Position numbers and translations under genes: made by a program
Notes under the pieces: generated by a model
The model's input: only the letters and a program-made list of their open reading frames with translations
Databases searched by the model: none
What the model was told of the DNA's origin: nothing
In this document: positions 18,715 to 30,483 of the stretch, piece after piece
How positions within the stretch are numbered: position 1 is the first letter of the stretch
Layout: every line of letters starts with the position of its first letter
NCBI RefSeq assembly: GCF_029633865.1
Contig: NC_079213.1
Span: 84,702,803 to 84,766,802 of the forward strand
Reading direction: 5' to 3'
DNA from: Lampris incognitus
Taxonomy: Eukaryota > Chordata > Actinopteri > Lampriformes > Lampridae
DNA: 64,000 bases

Positions 18715-19332
18715 CAGCCACGCATGGCATCACTGTGCCTTAATGCTGGGGCACTGATATACCACCTTAATGTGGTGGAGGGGTTTGTGTGTCCCGGTGA
18801 TCCTGGGAGCCGTGCTGTCGGGGGCAATAGCCCCTGGTAGGGTCTCCCAAGGCAAATTGGTCCCAGGGGATGGACCAAACTAAGAGCGATTCCTAAGAAA
18901 CCCAATGAAATTACACCAGCAGAATTACAGCACCTTGCCCGGAAAAGGGAAACCGGGGCCCCCTCCTGGAGCCAGACCTAGGAAGGGAACTCACCGGCGA
19001 GGGTCTGGTGGCCGGGCCTTGGCCCATGGGGCCCGGTCGGGCCCAGCCCGAAAAAAAAATGGAGCCACCACCTCATGGACCCATCCAATGCGTGGATGAG
19101 CATTGGGGTAGGGTGCAATGGAGGCTGGGCGGCAGGCAAAGGCGGGGACCGCGGTGTGCCAACTTCCGGCATTGCAGATTGGCCCTCAGCATGTGGAATG
19201 TCACCTCTCTGGCAGGGAAGGAGCCTGAGTTGGTGCGGAAGGTGGAGCAGTACCAACTAGATATAGTTAGGCTCACCTCCACACATAGCACGGGCTCTGG
19301 TACCAAACTCCTGGAGATGGACTGGACTCATA
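18715..19332 (+). pseudogene. 5' part of an APE-type LINE, 3'-truncated
   Basis: GC-rich sequence unlike its flanks. A leader is followed by a frame beginning LSMWNVTSLAGKEPELVRKV and continuing EQYQLDIVRLTSTHS, the usual start of the apurinic endonuclease domain of fish RTE-type LINEs. It stops abruptly at 19332 where AT-rich DNA resumes. Retaining the 5' end and losing the 3' end is unusual for a LINE and points to later deletion. Confidence 0.6.
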
Positions 19333-20135
19333 CATTTCATTCATCTAAAATCATTATGCTTTTGCCTCTTATAACTGTTGTTACTTTTTGCTTTTATAAT
19401 GTTTCAAGTTTGTTTTTTTCTTATTCTCTGAAAAATACACTGCTTGTGATTTGCTATTTGTGAACAACATCCCCTTTTTATGTGACCTCTTTAATAGCTT
19501 GATTACATTAGTCAGAGTTTACTAATGGAGCTGATAACCACCTTTGTGAGACCAGCGATCTGTGAACGCCAGTGGCACGTCTTGTGTTGCTAGGTAAAGC
19601 AAAGACACCTTGACAATGTTTTGATTCCTTCATGAGATTGGCCCTGGGTTTCAAACACATATTTAATATTTCTGTCATTCGCTGGATTTTTGCTCACCTT
19701 AGAGTTTGCATACATTGTCAAAAATTAGTTTTAGGAGCTCTTTAAACTGAGTGCTCTTAACTGTACCACACTATCCATGGGCATAGCCAAGAGTGAGTCA
19801 AGTAGGTCAACTGGTCTACCCCAATAAACCAAAGGTCCAAAAAAGCACAATGTAAGTGTATTCAGTGAAAACAAACAGCACTTTGCAACAAAATTGGCTC
19901 ATAGTCCCTACCGTATGTTTTTAAGTTTGAGATAGCCATTATTAGGCCTTCCTCCCACTAAATTACAAGTTTTAGAAGGCTATGAAGTATAGTGCATTCA
20001 TAGCCATAGTTGGTAAAAGGTCAGCTTGCATAAGATATCCTGTACTCAGAATAAAAGGGTCCTTTTCTAGGAAAAAAAGACTAATCTCTTTTAGTAGGCT
20101 GGCTACAGCCCTGCTATTTCTACTACCACCATTCT
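19333..20135. other. Spacer, nothing recognised
   Basis: AT-rich sequence without a supported exon or repeat family that I can name. Confidence 0.35.
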
Positions 20136-20137
20136 TC

Positions 20138-20445
20138 TTTTGGCTTGTTCCATTTCTCCGGGGTCACCACAGTGGATTTTACAGTTTCCATCGGTCCCCT
20201 GTGAGGGCACAGCACCAATGTGGTCGTTATTAACCCAGGCCTCAACCGATCCAGCATGGAGCCTCGACCGGTATGGTCTTGTCAACCCGCATACTGATTT
20301 GGCAAAATTTTACATCGGATGCCATTCCTGACACAACCATTAATCCTATGATCGGGGGCACAGGAAAGGCACTGGATGCCATCCCAGTATTCATGGACTT
20401 GCACCCAATCCATGTCACTCAATTTCTACTACTACCATTATTACA
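20138..20445 (+). repeat. SINE-like interspersed repeat
   Basis: 'ttccatttctccggggtcac', 'cacagtggatttt', 'catcggatgccattcctgac' and 'cacaaccattaatcc' are the hallmark phrases of a common teleost retroposon. It is diverged. The short open frames across it are not genes. Confidence 0.5.
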
Positions 20446-21679
20446 ACTAATACAATAAATGAAAATGACGACAACGATGATGGTAAGATGGACCACTAAT
20501 TATTGACAAAAATACTGTGATCAATAAAAAACAGTAAGTTGAATGATAAAAATAGACATGAATTAAAAGCAGGTTAATAAGCAAAACAAGCAAATGCGTC
20601 AGGAATAAAACGGGTTTTAAGAACAAAGATGAAGCCAGTCTGTCAAGATTGATTAAAATGGCACTGAATTTGTCAGCCCAAGCCAGGCTCCTCAGGCTCT
20701 GGCTTCATTCTAAAGATACACCAATCTTTTCTTCACTACCTCCTCCTTTAATCTGTGACCGTGAGACTGGTGTCTGGGCCTCCATGTCACCTGTAGTCCA
20801 TGGAGGAGACAAAAGATCTCATTTGAATAAAACATCTCCTGTAAAGACAGGTGTGTCCTGTCCAAGAAGTCCTTTGAGTTTCAGACATTCCTATGATGTC
20901 CACTTTCTCTCACTCCCTCCTCTGCCTCATTCCTGTCTTCATCTCCTTCAAGTTACTTCCTGGTAGGAGAGGAGTGGAAATGAGTGGTGAGAACGTTTTA
21001 GGATGCACCCATTGTGACCAGCACACTCCATCTGGACCTACTTCCCTGTCCCAGTTACTTACACGATCTTCTGTGGCCTGTGGAAGAATTCAGATAATCT
21101 CTGTACACCAATAAGATAAAAACCTTGATCCAACAAGCAGCAGCCGCTGTTCGGGTGTGAAATGTCAAAGCTGCATGCAATGAAACCTTAGCAGGTAGGT
21201 GGCTTTGGAGCAAACCCCGGCCTGAGGAATAATATTTAGGTCAAGTAGAAAGGCGACCAGCCACTGCACGGTGAGATGCAGACACTGTTTTACTCTCCTT
21301 TTGCCCAGGGGCCCCTCTGTTTGCACTGTCAATGCTAACTACTGACAAGGAGGTTAACACCTGTTTAGGCAATGAAAAGCAGTAAAATGATACGGGGTTC
21401 TAACCTCATGCACGGTTAACTTTAAACTGTTTAAAAAAACGGATTTGTGTTACAACCATAACGCAGACCTTGACCTCTGAGAATGCAGAAAATGTTTTGC
21501 TGATGGGAAAAATTTGCAGACGAGCAGAGGTAAACAAACTGAGTTCATCTACCTAGTGGTCTAATGGGCAGGAGGGAGGTTGGTGTACCACAAGTCCAAC
21601 TTTAGTTGTAAGAGGAAGCATGGCGCTAAAATACATGTTGTAGACACAACAGCCCCCAATTTGTTTTGACCTCATAATT
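20446..21679. other. Spacer, nothing recognised
   Basis: Non-coding with scattered A/T runs. The longest open frame (105 codons, 20649-20966) has no domain, splice context or codon bias to support it. Confidence 0.35.
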
Positions 21680-21881
21680 CAGGGGTGGGCAATCTTATCC
21701 AGAAAGGGCCGCTGTGGGTGAGGGTTTTTGTTCCAACCAAGCAGTTACACACCTGATCCCACTAATCAACCAGTAGAGTCTGCTGAGGAACTTGATTTGG
21801 AGACACAGGTGTGTAATTGCTTGGTTGGAATAAAAACCTGCACCCACACCGGCCCTTTCTGGATAAGATTGCCCACCCCTG
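21680..21881. repeat. 202-bp foldback (palindromic) element
   Basis: It starts CAGGGGTGGGCAATCTTATC and ends with the reverse complement. The arms continue inward (CAGAAAGGGCC, TTCCAACCAAGCAGTTACAC), so nearly the whole unit can fold on itself. Copies occur at 22059 and 58759. Non-autonomous DNA element by structure; no clear target duplication seen. Confidence 0.8.
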
Positions 21882-22058
21882 TATGCTGAGGCGATTCTGA
21901 AGCTGGTTTAATTTAAGACAATAGCTGAGTGTAAAAGTCCAAGGAACATGGCACCAAAAATAATAAATAACAATAGTGGTGATGCAGTAGTATAATAGAT
22001 AAAATAGTAATACTGCAGCAAATAATAATAAAAACATATTTTGCTGACACAGATGGTT

Positions 22059-22261
22059 CAGGGCATGCACAACATGATCCAGAAAGGGCTGGTCTGGGTG
22101 CAGGTCTTTGTTCCAACCAAGCAGTTACACACCCGAGTCTACAAATCAAGGTCCTTAGCAATGACTATTGGTTGACTAATAGAATCAGGTGTGTAACTGC
22201 TTGGTTAGACCAAAGACCTGCACCCACACCACTTTCTGAATCATGTTGCCCAAGCACTCTG
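22059..22261. repeat. Second copy of the 202-bp foldback element
   Basis: Same arms as 21680-21881 (GTTCCAACCAAGCAGTTACA, then its complement near 22190), with more divergence at the outer ends. Only 177 bases separate it from the first copy. Confidence 0.75.
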
Positions 22262-22860
22262 TGAACTGGAATATAACTGCTGCAGCTCTGCACACCTTGA
22301 TGCAACTGCAACGTACGCTTTCTGGCGATGCATTGATCCAAAACAACCCATTGTGCTCTTACTCAAAATCCCTTGCACAGGGAACAAGAGGCTGACGGCC
22401 ACACAAAAGGATCAAACCTTGGGCCTGTCAATTAAGACTGCCTCCTTATCTGCTAGGCCCCACCTGCTATCAGGCACACAAGCACATCTGTGAATGGACA
22501 GAATGACGTGGACAATTTATGAACTCAACTAGGCTACAACAGTTATCCCTCGTGTAAAAAAAAAGTACAGTTAGAATCTAACATTAAGCTGGTTGCCCCT
22601 CTTGGTGAAATATCCTCAGCTGATGGGGGCGCGTAGAGTAAAAAAAAAAAACGTGTGTTAATTCCGTAGGTAATTTAAGCACAGCGCGTATTACTTTTCA
22701 AACCTGGCGGCTCACTGCAAAGCCCCGTCCAACGCCGGTGTGGACCTTTAAAATATTACAGCGCATGCACGGACCCCCCCCCCCCGTCGTAAAATGGGCG
22801 GCCGTTGCCTTCCATGTGCTCCATCTAATTGGTGTAAAACAGAGAGCGGCTGTTATCTGG
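22262..22860. other. Upstream flank of arrdc2
   Basis: No gene or named repeat. GC content rises towards 22700, approaching the exon 1a promoter. Confidence 0.4.
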
Positions 22861-23021
22861 GCGTTGAAATCCTTATGGAGCTATAAACCACGACCTCCAA
22901 TGAACGCCTTGTATTGTAAACACGTCGAGGATTTTATACCGGACCCCTCGTGCTGACGTGCTCCACTTTGCGTCTCTTCGGAGGCTTTCGTTTTTTTTCT
23001 GCGTCCTTCCTCAAACCACCG
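22828..23021 (+). promoter_or_regulatory. arrdc2: Promoter and untranslated exon for arrdc2 exon 1a
   Basis: An inverted CCAAT box (ATTGG, 22828-22832), TATA-like sequences (GCTATAAACC near 22881; TTTTATACC at 22932-22940) and a CRE-like TGACGTG (22954-22960) precede a pyrimidine-rich stretch that ends in a strong donor (GGTGAGTG; exon end 23021). A short 89-base intron would run to the AG at 23109-23110, two bases before the ATG. The transcription start, probably near 22965, is inferred. Confidence 0.5.
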
Positions 23022-23112
23022 GTGAGTGTTGAGACATTTGCTTACAAAAAAAAAAAAGATTTGTCATGATTACCAAACGTAACTAACGTTGTCGTTTTGT
23101 TATGAATAAGGA

Positions 23113-23371
23113 ATGACGTTTAGTGCAATCAAGAGTTTCACGCTGGAGCTGGACGGGCCGGCAGACGCCGTGTACAGCGGCGGTGGCGTGGTGTCCGGAC
23201 AGGTGGTCCTGGAGCTCCGCAGGGAGACCGGGGTGCGCGCCATGAGGGTGCTCGGGAGAGGGGTCGCCACGGCGCACTGGCTGGAGAACCGCAGCGTGGG
23301 GATGAACTCCATCTACAACGACTACACCTCCAAGATCACCTACTTCAGGAGAAGACAGCATCTGATCCGAG
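23113..23371 (+). CDS. arrdc2: arrdc2 alternative first coding exon 1a
   Basis: Starts MTFSAIKSFTLELDGPADAV and covers the first strands of the arrestin N domain (VYSGGGVVSGQVVLELR, AHWLENRSVG). It ends in phase 1 at CCGAG before GTTAGT. That is the same phase as exon 1b, so it joins the exon at 32066 in frame (Arg, then Asp completed by AT). The GC-rich codon use differs from the surrounding AT-rich DNA. The resulting protein would be 403 aa. Human ARRDC2 also has two isoforms with different N-termini, which supports a real alternative exon rather than a duplicate fossil. Confidence 0.85.
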
Positions 23372-25437
23372 GTTAGTACCGACCTGGTGACAGGCGCTCC
23401 GCAGGGAGTAACACTGAGACCGCTCTGAAGGCATTATGAGCGGCTGCTGCAATGAGGTCCCCTATTATACCGACTTTCTGGTTTGTTTGCTTTTTTTTAA
23501 GTCACTCTGGCAAGCAGAATATTAAGACTATTTTCAAAAAAGTCATTGCATTGTTCTGGCGCTATGCTGTACTATAAAATAGCCCGTTATAATATATCAT
23601 ACGATACCATAAGGCTATGCACCATACTATACCAGGCCTATACTACACTTTACTATAGTTTGAAACCAGTGTTTTTCATGTGCTGAGTAAGAGCCACTCT
23701 CCATTTTAGTCAATACAGATAGTAGAATGAGGCCCTATAAGACATCTGGGCCATGTGTGAGTTGCATGGAAACCAGTAAGGGCAAGACCAAGGATTTGTC
23801 AACAGTGCCAAGTGAAACACATGAAACACACCAGCTCACCTTAACTTAACATTGCATACAAAGCGTGTATATATACCAACATAACTGAACTGCTGTGACC
23901 TGTGTTAACATGGGGCACAGCTTGGAAAGCTTTCGCATAGCCCTGAAATGGAAGGTACTAGCCCACGTGTATTAAAAGCTTAACTTAGCCAGAGGCAGAA
24001 AGTAGGCCATCAGATGAAACTGTAAATAAATAAGAGAGGAGTTAATGTTTCATCTGGATACTTGGCACATGTCATGTACAATCTGACTTCCAAAAACCAG
24101 CTCATGGATAACTACAGTGGTACAGGATAGGAGCAAGACTGCAATTTGCAGAATCTCTCATATGAAAAGAGACCCAGCTGGGATAGCTAGTGAAGCTGTA
24201 CGGTATTTTAAACTGAAATGACATTTTACATTATCTGTGCAGCTGTAGAAGTTAGCTCATGTTTTTATATTGGTTATAAAGAATAATAGTAAAGTTAGCC
24301 AACAGCTTTTCCAGTGGCATTATTTCCTCATAAAGATTCATATACCCTTGTCAGTTATTGGTTTGCTGATCTGGAAAAAAAATGTATCATTTAAAACAAA
24401 CATACAACGAATTTCACTTGGTGATTCATTTACATACAATGTACAAGATATAACAAGACTTAAAAAGTAAGTTAATAGACAAATGCAAATTTAGAAATGT
24501 TGAATAGTGAATCACTGCTATGCAGTGTGGTCAAACAATAGAAAAAATGGTGCTAGTAAGCAAATTTGCAGTCAGAGAACTTGAGAATGTTAGGTCTGTT
24601 CTCCGTGTGATCACCTTTCAGTTGAAAAAAATCCAATAGATTTTTGGTCTTCCAATGGCTAAACTGAAACCTGGCTGTCTCGGTGAAAAGGGAAAGTTTT
24701 ATCATCTAAACTGACACATTATTCAATTCTAAATAGAATTTTTGTCTGTTTATTTAAATTTATGTATCTATTGTATTTTATTATGCATTTATTGTATTGT
24801 ATGCACTTACCATGTTGTATTATAGTACATATGTATGTACATAATTTTTCAAATTGCAGCATTAATTCATTTTTTTGTGTACCCATCTAGTACAAATGAA
24901 GGGCCACATCTGTTTTGTAAAGATGCAACTCATTTTTTTCTGTGCGATGCCAAATTTTTCTGGTTGGTGGGTATGTGCTGTGTTGAAAAATTTCACTGTA
25001 GAACCGTACACATTTCTAATTTCATTGACAACTACCCCTGCCCAAATATCTCGCCCAACTTAACAACTGGGAATCCTTTGTTTAACATTTCTTGAGCTGA
25101 AAACATGTTAGTATGGGCCAAGGAGTATTAGAACTGATTGCTCCCAAATTCAGCATAAAATGAGACCCATCCCATTGCTGCTTTGAGTGAGAAATTCTAG
25201 GCTTTATCTTACTTTCGGTGGAAAATGCCCGTCCTCTGAATTGCCTTTTTAATATGGGAGCATCAGAGAGGCCAACACCCATGCGATGTAGACAACACAT
25301 GTGGGGTCCAGCATGTTAGACCATTAAAATATGAGGCGAGTAGAAAGGTGACACACCTGCATTAGCCAGTTAAATTCTCTGGGTAGACTTGTGAGAAGCT
25401 GGGATGAGGTGTTCTACTATAACACCCTCAGTCTAAA
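23372..25437. other. arrdc2 intron, nothing recognised
   Basis: AT-rich intronic DNA. Short open frames (60-90 codons) are unsupported, and I recognise no repeat family. Confidence 0.4.
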
Positions 25438-25439
25438 TC

Positions 25440-25850
25440 ACACCACCATCACTGTCCTCTACATCTACATCCCTTTTATATCCTATATACATGGACATCA
25501 CCATCACTGTCCTGTACATCTACATCCCTTTATATCCTTTATAAATGGACACCATCATCACTGTCCTTTACATCCCTTTTATAGACTATATACAAGGACA
25601 CCACCATCACTGTCCTGTACATCTACATCCCTTTATATCCTTTATACATGGACACCACCATCACTGTCCTGTACATCTACATCCCTTTATATCCTATATA
25701 CATGGACACCACCATCACTGTCCTGTACATCTACATCCCTTTATATCCTTTATACATGGACACCACCATCACTGTCCTGTACATCTACATCCCTTTATAT
25801 CCAATATACATGGACACCACCGTCACTGTCCTCTACATCTACACCTTTTT
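25440..25850. repeat. Minisatellite, unit about 54 bp, about eight copies
   Basis: Tandem units contain 'ggacaccaccatcactgtcc', then 'tgtacatctacatccc', then 'tttatatcctatatac'. Inner copies are nearly identical, outer ones diverged, and the third is a few bases shorter. Because 54 is divisible by three, all three plus-strand frames stay open across most of the array. The result is repetitive 73-189 codon frames that are artefacts, not genes. It is in an arrdc2 intron. Confidence 0.9.
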
Positions 25851-26465
25851 TTTCTCATCCTTTTTATGAATGTGAGGAGGCAGAGACAGACTATAAACGA
25901 GGGCTTTCTTATTCAATAAGTTCTGTGAATGTTCTTGTCTCCTGGTGTAGGCATTACTAAAGGATAGATTCTGTGATTGTCAGACAAACAAACACATCTT
26001 GCAGCCAACAAAGTTGAGTGTGGGAGTCGGCGATTTCTCTAACAAGAGGACCCCAAAAATGTGTGTGCTTCCAAGTGATAATCTGTAATGGTGTGAGCTG
26101 CTGAAAGAGGAGGAATACAAGAAGTCAACACTAAATGACATTTATTTCCTCGGACAGTAAGAATTTACACATAAATGCAACAACTGTCATGTTATATACG
26201 AAGCTAGTCCACCTAAAGCTAGTTCACTCAGTAAAGTTACATGCTACGTGTAGGGTTTCCAGATTGTGTCGTCATATTCACAAAGCCAATAAAAATTGAT
26301 GAATGGGGAACTTTACTTTTAAAATAACAGAATATTTCCCCAAAATGAGCCGTTTTTCCACCAAAAGACAGAGCTTTTGACTGCCACAGCTCTCAATGCT
26401 TGCTGGTTTTCCGCATGAGCTGTGTACCCTATACAGTTCCTCCCGTAGCTCATTATTGAAAAATA
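25851..26465. other. arrdc2 intron, nothing recognised
   Basis: Non-coding sequence between the minisatellite and the Tc1 element. No repeat identified. Confidence 0.35.
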
Positions 26466-26467
26466 TA

Positions 26468-28086
26468 CACTACCGTTCAAAAGTTTGGGATCACCCAAAC
26501 AATTTTGTGTTTTCCATGAAAAGTCACACTTATTCACCACCATATGTTGTGAAATGAATAGAAAATAGAGTCAAGACATTGACAAGGTTAGAAATAATGA
26601 TTTGTATTTGAAATAAGATTTTTTTTACATCAAACTTTGCTTTCGTCAAAGAATCCTCCATTTGCAGCAATTACAGCATTGCAGACCTTTGGCATTCTAG
26701 CTGTTAATTTGTTGAGGTAATCTGGAGAAATTGCACCCCACGCTTCCAGAAGCAGCTCCCACAAGTTGGATTGGTTGGATGGGCACTTCTTGCGTACCAT
26801 ACGGTCAAGCTGCTCCCACAACAGCTCAATGGGGTTCAGATCTGGTGACTGCGCTGGCCACTCCATTACCGATAGAATACCAGCTGCCTGCTTCTGCTCT
26901 AAATAGTTCTTGCACAATTTGGAGGTGTGTTTAGGGTCATTGTCCTGTTGTAGGATGAAATTGGCTCCAATCAAGCACTGTCCACTGGGTATGGCATGGC
27001 GTTGCAAAATGGAGTGATAGCCGTCCTTATTCAGAATCCCTTTTACCCTGTACAAATCTCCCACCTTACCAGCACCAAAGCAACCCCAGACCATCACATT
27101 ACCTCCACCATGCTTAACAGATGGCGTCAGGCATTCTTCCAGCATCTTTTCATTTGTTCTGCGTCTCACAAACGTTCTTCTTTGTGATCCAAACACCTCA
27201 AACTTGGATTCATCCGTCCACAACACTTTTTTCCAGTCTTCCTCTGTCCAATGTCTGTGTTCTTTTGCCCATCTTAATCTTTTCCTTTTATTGGTCAGTC
27301 TCAGATATGGCTTTTTCTTTGCCACTCTGCCCTGAAGCCCAGAATCCCGCAGCCGCCTCTTCACTGTAGATGTTGACACTGGTGTTTTGCGGGTACTATT
27401 TAATGAAGATGCCAGTTGGGGACCTGTGAGGTGTCTGTTTCTCAAACTAGAGACTCTAATGTACTTATCTTCTTGCTCAGTTGTGCAACGCGGCCTCCCA
27501 CTTCTTTTTCTACTCTGGTTAGAGCCTGTTTGTGCTGTCCTCTGAAGGGAGTAGTACACACCGGTGTAGGAAATCTTCAATTTCTTAGCAATTTCTCGCA
27601 TGGAATAGCCTTCATTTCTAAGAACAAGAATAGACTGTCGAGTTTCAGATGAAAGTTCTCTTTTTCTGGCCATTTTGAGCGTTTAATTGACCCCACAAAT
27701 GTGATGCTCCAGAAACTCAATCTGCTCAAAGGAAGGTCAGTTTTATTGGCTTCTGTAACGAGCTAAACTGTTTTCAGATGTGTGAACATGATTGCACAAG
27801 GGTTTTCTAATCATCAATTAGCCTTCTGAGCCAATGAGCAAACACATTGTACCATTAGAACACTGGAGTGATAGTTGCTTGAAATGGGCCTCTATACACC
27901 TATGTAGATATTGCACCAAAAACCAGGCATTTGCAGCTAGAATAGTCCTTTACCACATTAGCAATGTATAGAGTGTATTTCTTTAAAGTTAAGACTAGTT
28001 TAAAGTTATCTTCATTGAAAAGTACAGTGCTTTTCCTTCAAAAATATGGACATTTCAATGTGATCCCAAACTTTTGAACGGTAGTG
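26468..28086 (-). mobile_element. Complete Tc1/mariner element, DD38E type (Intruder-like)
   Basis: The element is 1619 bp. The outer 27 bases at the left (26468-26494) are perfectly repeated, inverted, at the right (28060-28086), and begin CACTACCGTTCAAAAG. TA dinucleotides flank both ends (26466-26467 and 28087-28088), the Tc1/mariner target duplication. One uninterrupted transposase gene lies inside on the minus strand. Perfect terminal repeats, a clean TA duplication and an open gene indicate a recent insertion into the arrdc2 intron between exons 1a and 1b. Confidence 0.95.
26630..27673 (-). CDS. Tc1-family transposase, DD38E
   Basis: 347 aa, full length for a Tc1 transposase, which cuts and pastes the element at TA sites in the nucleus. 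The N-terminal paired-like helix-turn-helix region (about 1-110) contains YSMREIAKKLKISYTGVYY and a GRPR AT-hook (residues 59-62) between its two halves. The catalytic residues are Asp154 (LWTDESKFEV), Asp244 (LQQDNDPKHT) and Glu283 (SPDLNPIELLWEQ). Counting gives 38 residues between the second Asp and Glu, not the usual 34, which matches the DD38E ('Intruder') family described as a sibling of DD34E/Tc1. The glycine-rich GGGNVMVWGCFG box is intact. No stops or frameshifts. Start Met and length both fit the family. Activity is plausible but cannot be shown from sequence. Confidence 0.95.
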   Translation of the reverse strand: MARKRELSSETRQSILVLRNEGYSMREIAKKLKISYTGVYYSLQRTAQTGSNQSRKRSGRPRCTTEQEDKYIRVSSLRNRHLTGPQLASSLNSTRKTPVSTSTVKRRLRDSGLQGRVAKKKPYLRLTNKRKRLRWAKEHRHWTEEDWKKVLWTDESKFEVFGSQRRTFVRRRTNEKMLEECLTPSVKHGGGNVMVWGCFGAGKVGDLYRVKGILNKDGYHSILQRHAIPSGQCLIGANFILQQDNDPKHTSKLCKNYLEQKQAAGILSVMEWPAQSPDLNPIELLWEQLDRMVRKKCPSNQSNLWELLLEAWGAISPDYLNKLTARMPKVCNAVIAANGGFFDESKV

Positions 28087-28088
28087 TA

Positions 28089-29817
28089 AATATCTTGGAA
28101 TATATTTATGCAGTTACAATTTTGGATTTGTTAGTTCAAATCATTGTCTTGCCAGTCACCTTGTGGTGCACACTGGTTAAATAGACATGTGATGATTGTA
28201 AATTGTTTGTTGAAGTGGCAGAAAAAAACTTTTTTTCTGAAAAGAAAATGATCTTCAAACAAAGCATTTAAATGCATTTGTAATGCATCCAATATCTCAG
28301 GTTGATCAGCCCTATATATATACACATGATTCAAAATGCTCAGTTTCAGTGGCTGTGCTAAAACTGGGCTGTCTTTAGCCGGATAAATTCAGAGCTTTAC
28401 AAATAAATGTGCAACAGCTGCGATGTTTAAATTGAATGTAGAGCTCAGTGGACTATAAAAGTCAAGTAAAAGACCCCAAACATGGACCCAGTCAGTCCAG
28501 TGGTGTTATGTACCTACAACACTTTATATGCCAATATGCAGTCAGATTGAAGCAGATGAACAAATGTGCTTATGCATTTATACTATACAAATGAATTGTT
28601 TAAATTTTGTATGTGTAAATTAGACTAATACTTCAAATTTTTACTAGAATATTAACATACTATACTAATATACTATTAAATTGTTTACCCATGGGGGGGG
28701 GGGGACGTGCGAGGCTTCTTTAAGAACCGGTCCTGTTTTAGTGGAGGAGGAGGCGGGCCCGATATCGGTGACAGCTGTAGCCGTTCAGTCTTCAGGGAGG
28801 AGGCGGTGTTTTAAAAAAATGCAGCCTCTGTCTCTATGGCAACCTGGAAGAACACTACCCCCTCCCCTCCCCTGCATGCTGCCTGCTTGTCTGCTCACCA
28901 GACGTCATAAGAAGCCCGCAACGGGGCCAGTGTGGGAGAACAGACATCGACGTTACTCATCAACTGGATATTTGTTAACGACACATTCTGTGCAGTATTA
29001 TTTGGATTCCGCCAAAGTCGGTGTGCGAACCTACTTTTCTTAGCACGGGATTTTTTTTTTAAATGTCTTGAATCATATCAATTGCTTTGAGGAGACTATA
29101 CTGTGATAAGTGGAGTTGTGTGCAAGTTTTAAAGACGGGCACACATTAAGTATAACTCCTTATCGGTTAAACGTATAAACGTACTCCCTTTCAAAATAAA
29201 GCCCCAGCATGTCCAAGACAAATCCAGTACCTTGCCACCTGCACCGTTGACCTTTGAGCTGGCGCCTTTACGCGTCGTCGGGTGTATAACAACGTATGAC
29301 TTGTTAGCTCGTAATTAAATCAAATACTTCGTGTCATTAAAATGCTGTTAATTTGTCGCGCATCTTCACTCTATGCAGAGCGTTTTGACTTGAATGAGGT
29401 ATGGTGGGGTTTTCCCCCTATAACTAACAATGGCATTCTACAAACATGTTGAGCTTTACACACACGCAAACTGGCGTTTTACCCTTATCCAAAAAAACAA
29501 AAATTGCAGTGTCCTCGTTTTTATTTTCGGATGTTTTACTTAGTGGTGTGTCCTGTTATTCGTTTGCGATTTAAAAACGTGAGGGAACCGTAAAAATAAA
29601 AGTCGAATGCGCTTAGTAAGTAAACTCAAACCAAAAGTAATTTTGTTAATTATGAAGGACTTGTTGCCTCGTCTTCATGTTATCATGATTAACAGGCGGT
29701 TCATTCTACACGGCACCTGTTTATCTTATGAGACTGGGAAAGGGAGCCCCCGCCGGAATATCCTATTTTCACCGGCAGGTGGCGCTAGAGATCACGGTCT
29801 GTAAAGCAAGCTGCACG
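28089..29817. other. arrdc2 intron, partly GC-rich
   Basis: Mostly AT-rich. A GC-rich island at about 28695-28935 (G-tract, 'cctcccctcccctgcatgct') includes a 120-codon open frame with no recognisable domain. It might be regulatory, but nothing further is supported. Confidence 0.35.
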
Positions 29818-29862
<45 letters not shown>

Positions 29863-29870
29863 GGGGGGGG
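29818..29870. repeat. TG / AG / G-tract microsatellite
   Basis: (TG)n, then (AG)n, then a run of ten G. The compound repeat produces a spurious open frame. Located upstream of arrdc2 exon 1b. Confidence 0.85.
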
Positions 29871-30483
29871 CCTGAAGCGTCGGACGGTGGCGGTGGATCA
29901 TTCCCCCACATCACGGGGGAACAGAGAAGTAAACAACTGTTTTGCCCAGGACTGGGTTTGTCAGACATGCTTTCGCAGCCCGTGGGATTGTTTGATGCAT
30001 GTCGTCAGAGAAAAAGTGAAAGAGAGAGGGATCACACGGTTGCTCCACTTGTAAAAAGCAAAAAAACAAACAAAACAAATTGTAAATTATTCGATCCTTT
30101 TGATCTCTTTTAATCTATGTTGAATGAAAAGTGGGTTTGATGTGACCAATTAAAGGTGTCACGGTTGAAATGATTTCTTTCATGCACGTTGCTTTTTTGG
30201 GGGGGGGGTTGCACAAGTTGTGTTTTGGTAGGCTACAAACTTCGGCGTTTTAGTTGCAAGGGTGTAATAATAAAGCCATTTCTTTTGCTTGAAGCCGGAC
30301 AAAGTGAGCATTGCGCCATGGTACAAAAAGCATGTGAGTGTGTTTTGCAGCGAGCACGGCTGGGGAACGGAACATGCGGCACTGAGGCATGCTCAGTAAG
30401 CCTGTTTTCGTCTAAGAACCTGTAACCATCAATCACCAGGGCTCTGTTTTTCTGCCTGCTCCCTCTCCACACCCAAAGAAGAT

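Noticed and set aside
21680-21881. Foldback unit as a microRNA gene
   Set aside because: The hairpin is far longer than a miRNA precursor and is repeated at other sites as a transposon-like unit.
25440-25850. CRISPR-like array
   Set aside because: Units are contiguous 54-bp tandem repeats with no unique spacers, in a vertebrate intron. It is a minisatellite.
28681-29043. 120-codon open frame as a small gene
   Set aside because: It starts in a G-tract, is biased by GC-rich DNA, and has no domain, splice context or poly(A) signal.
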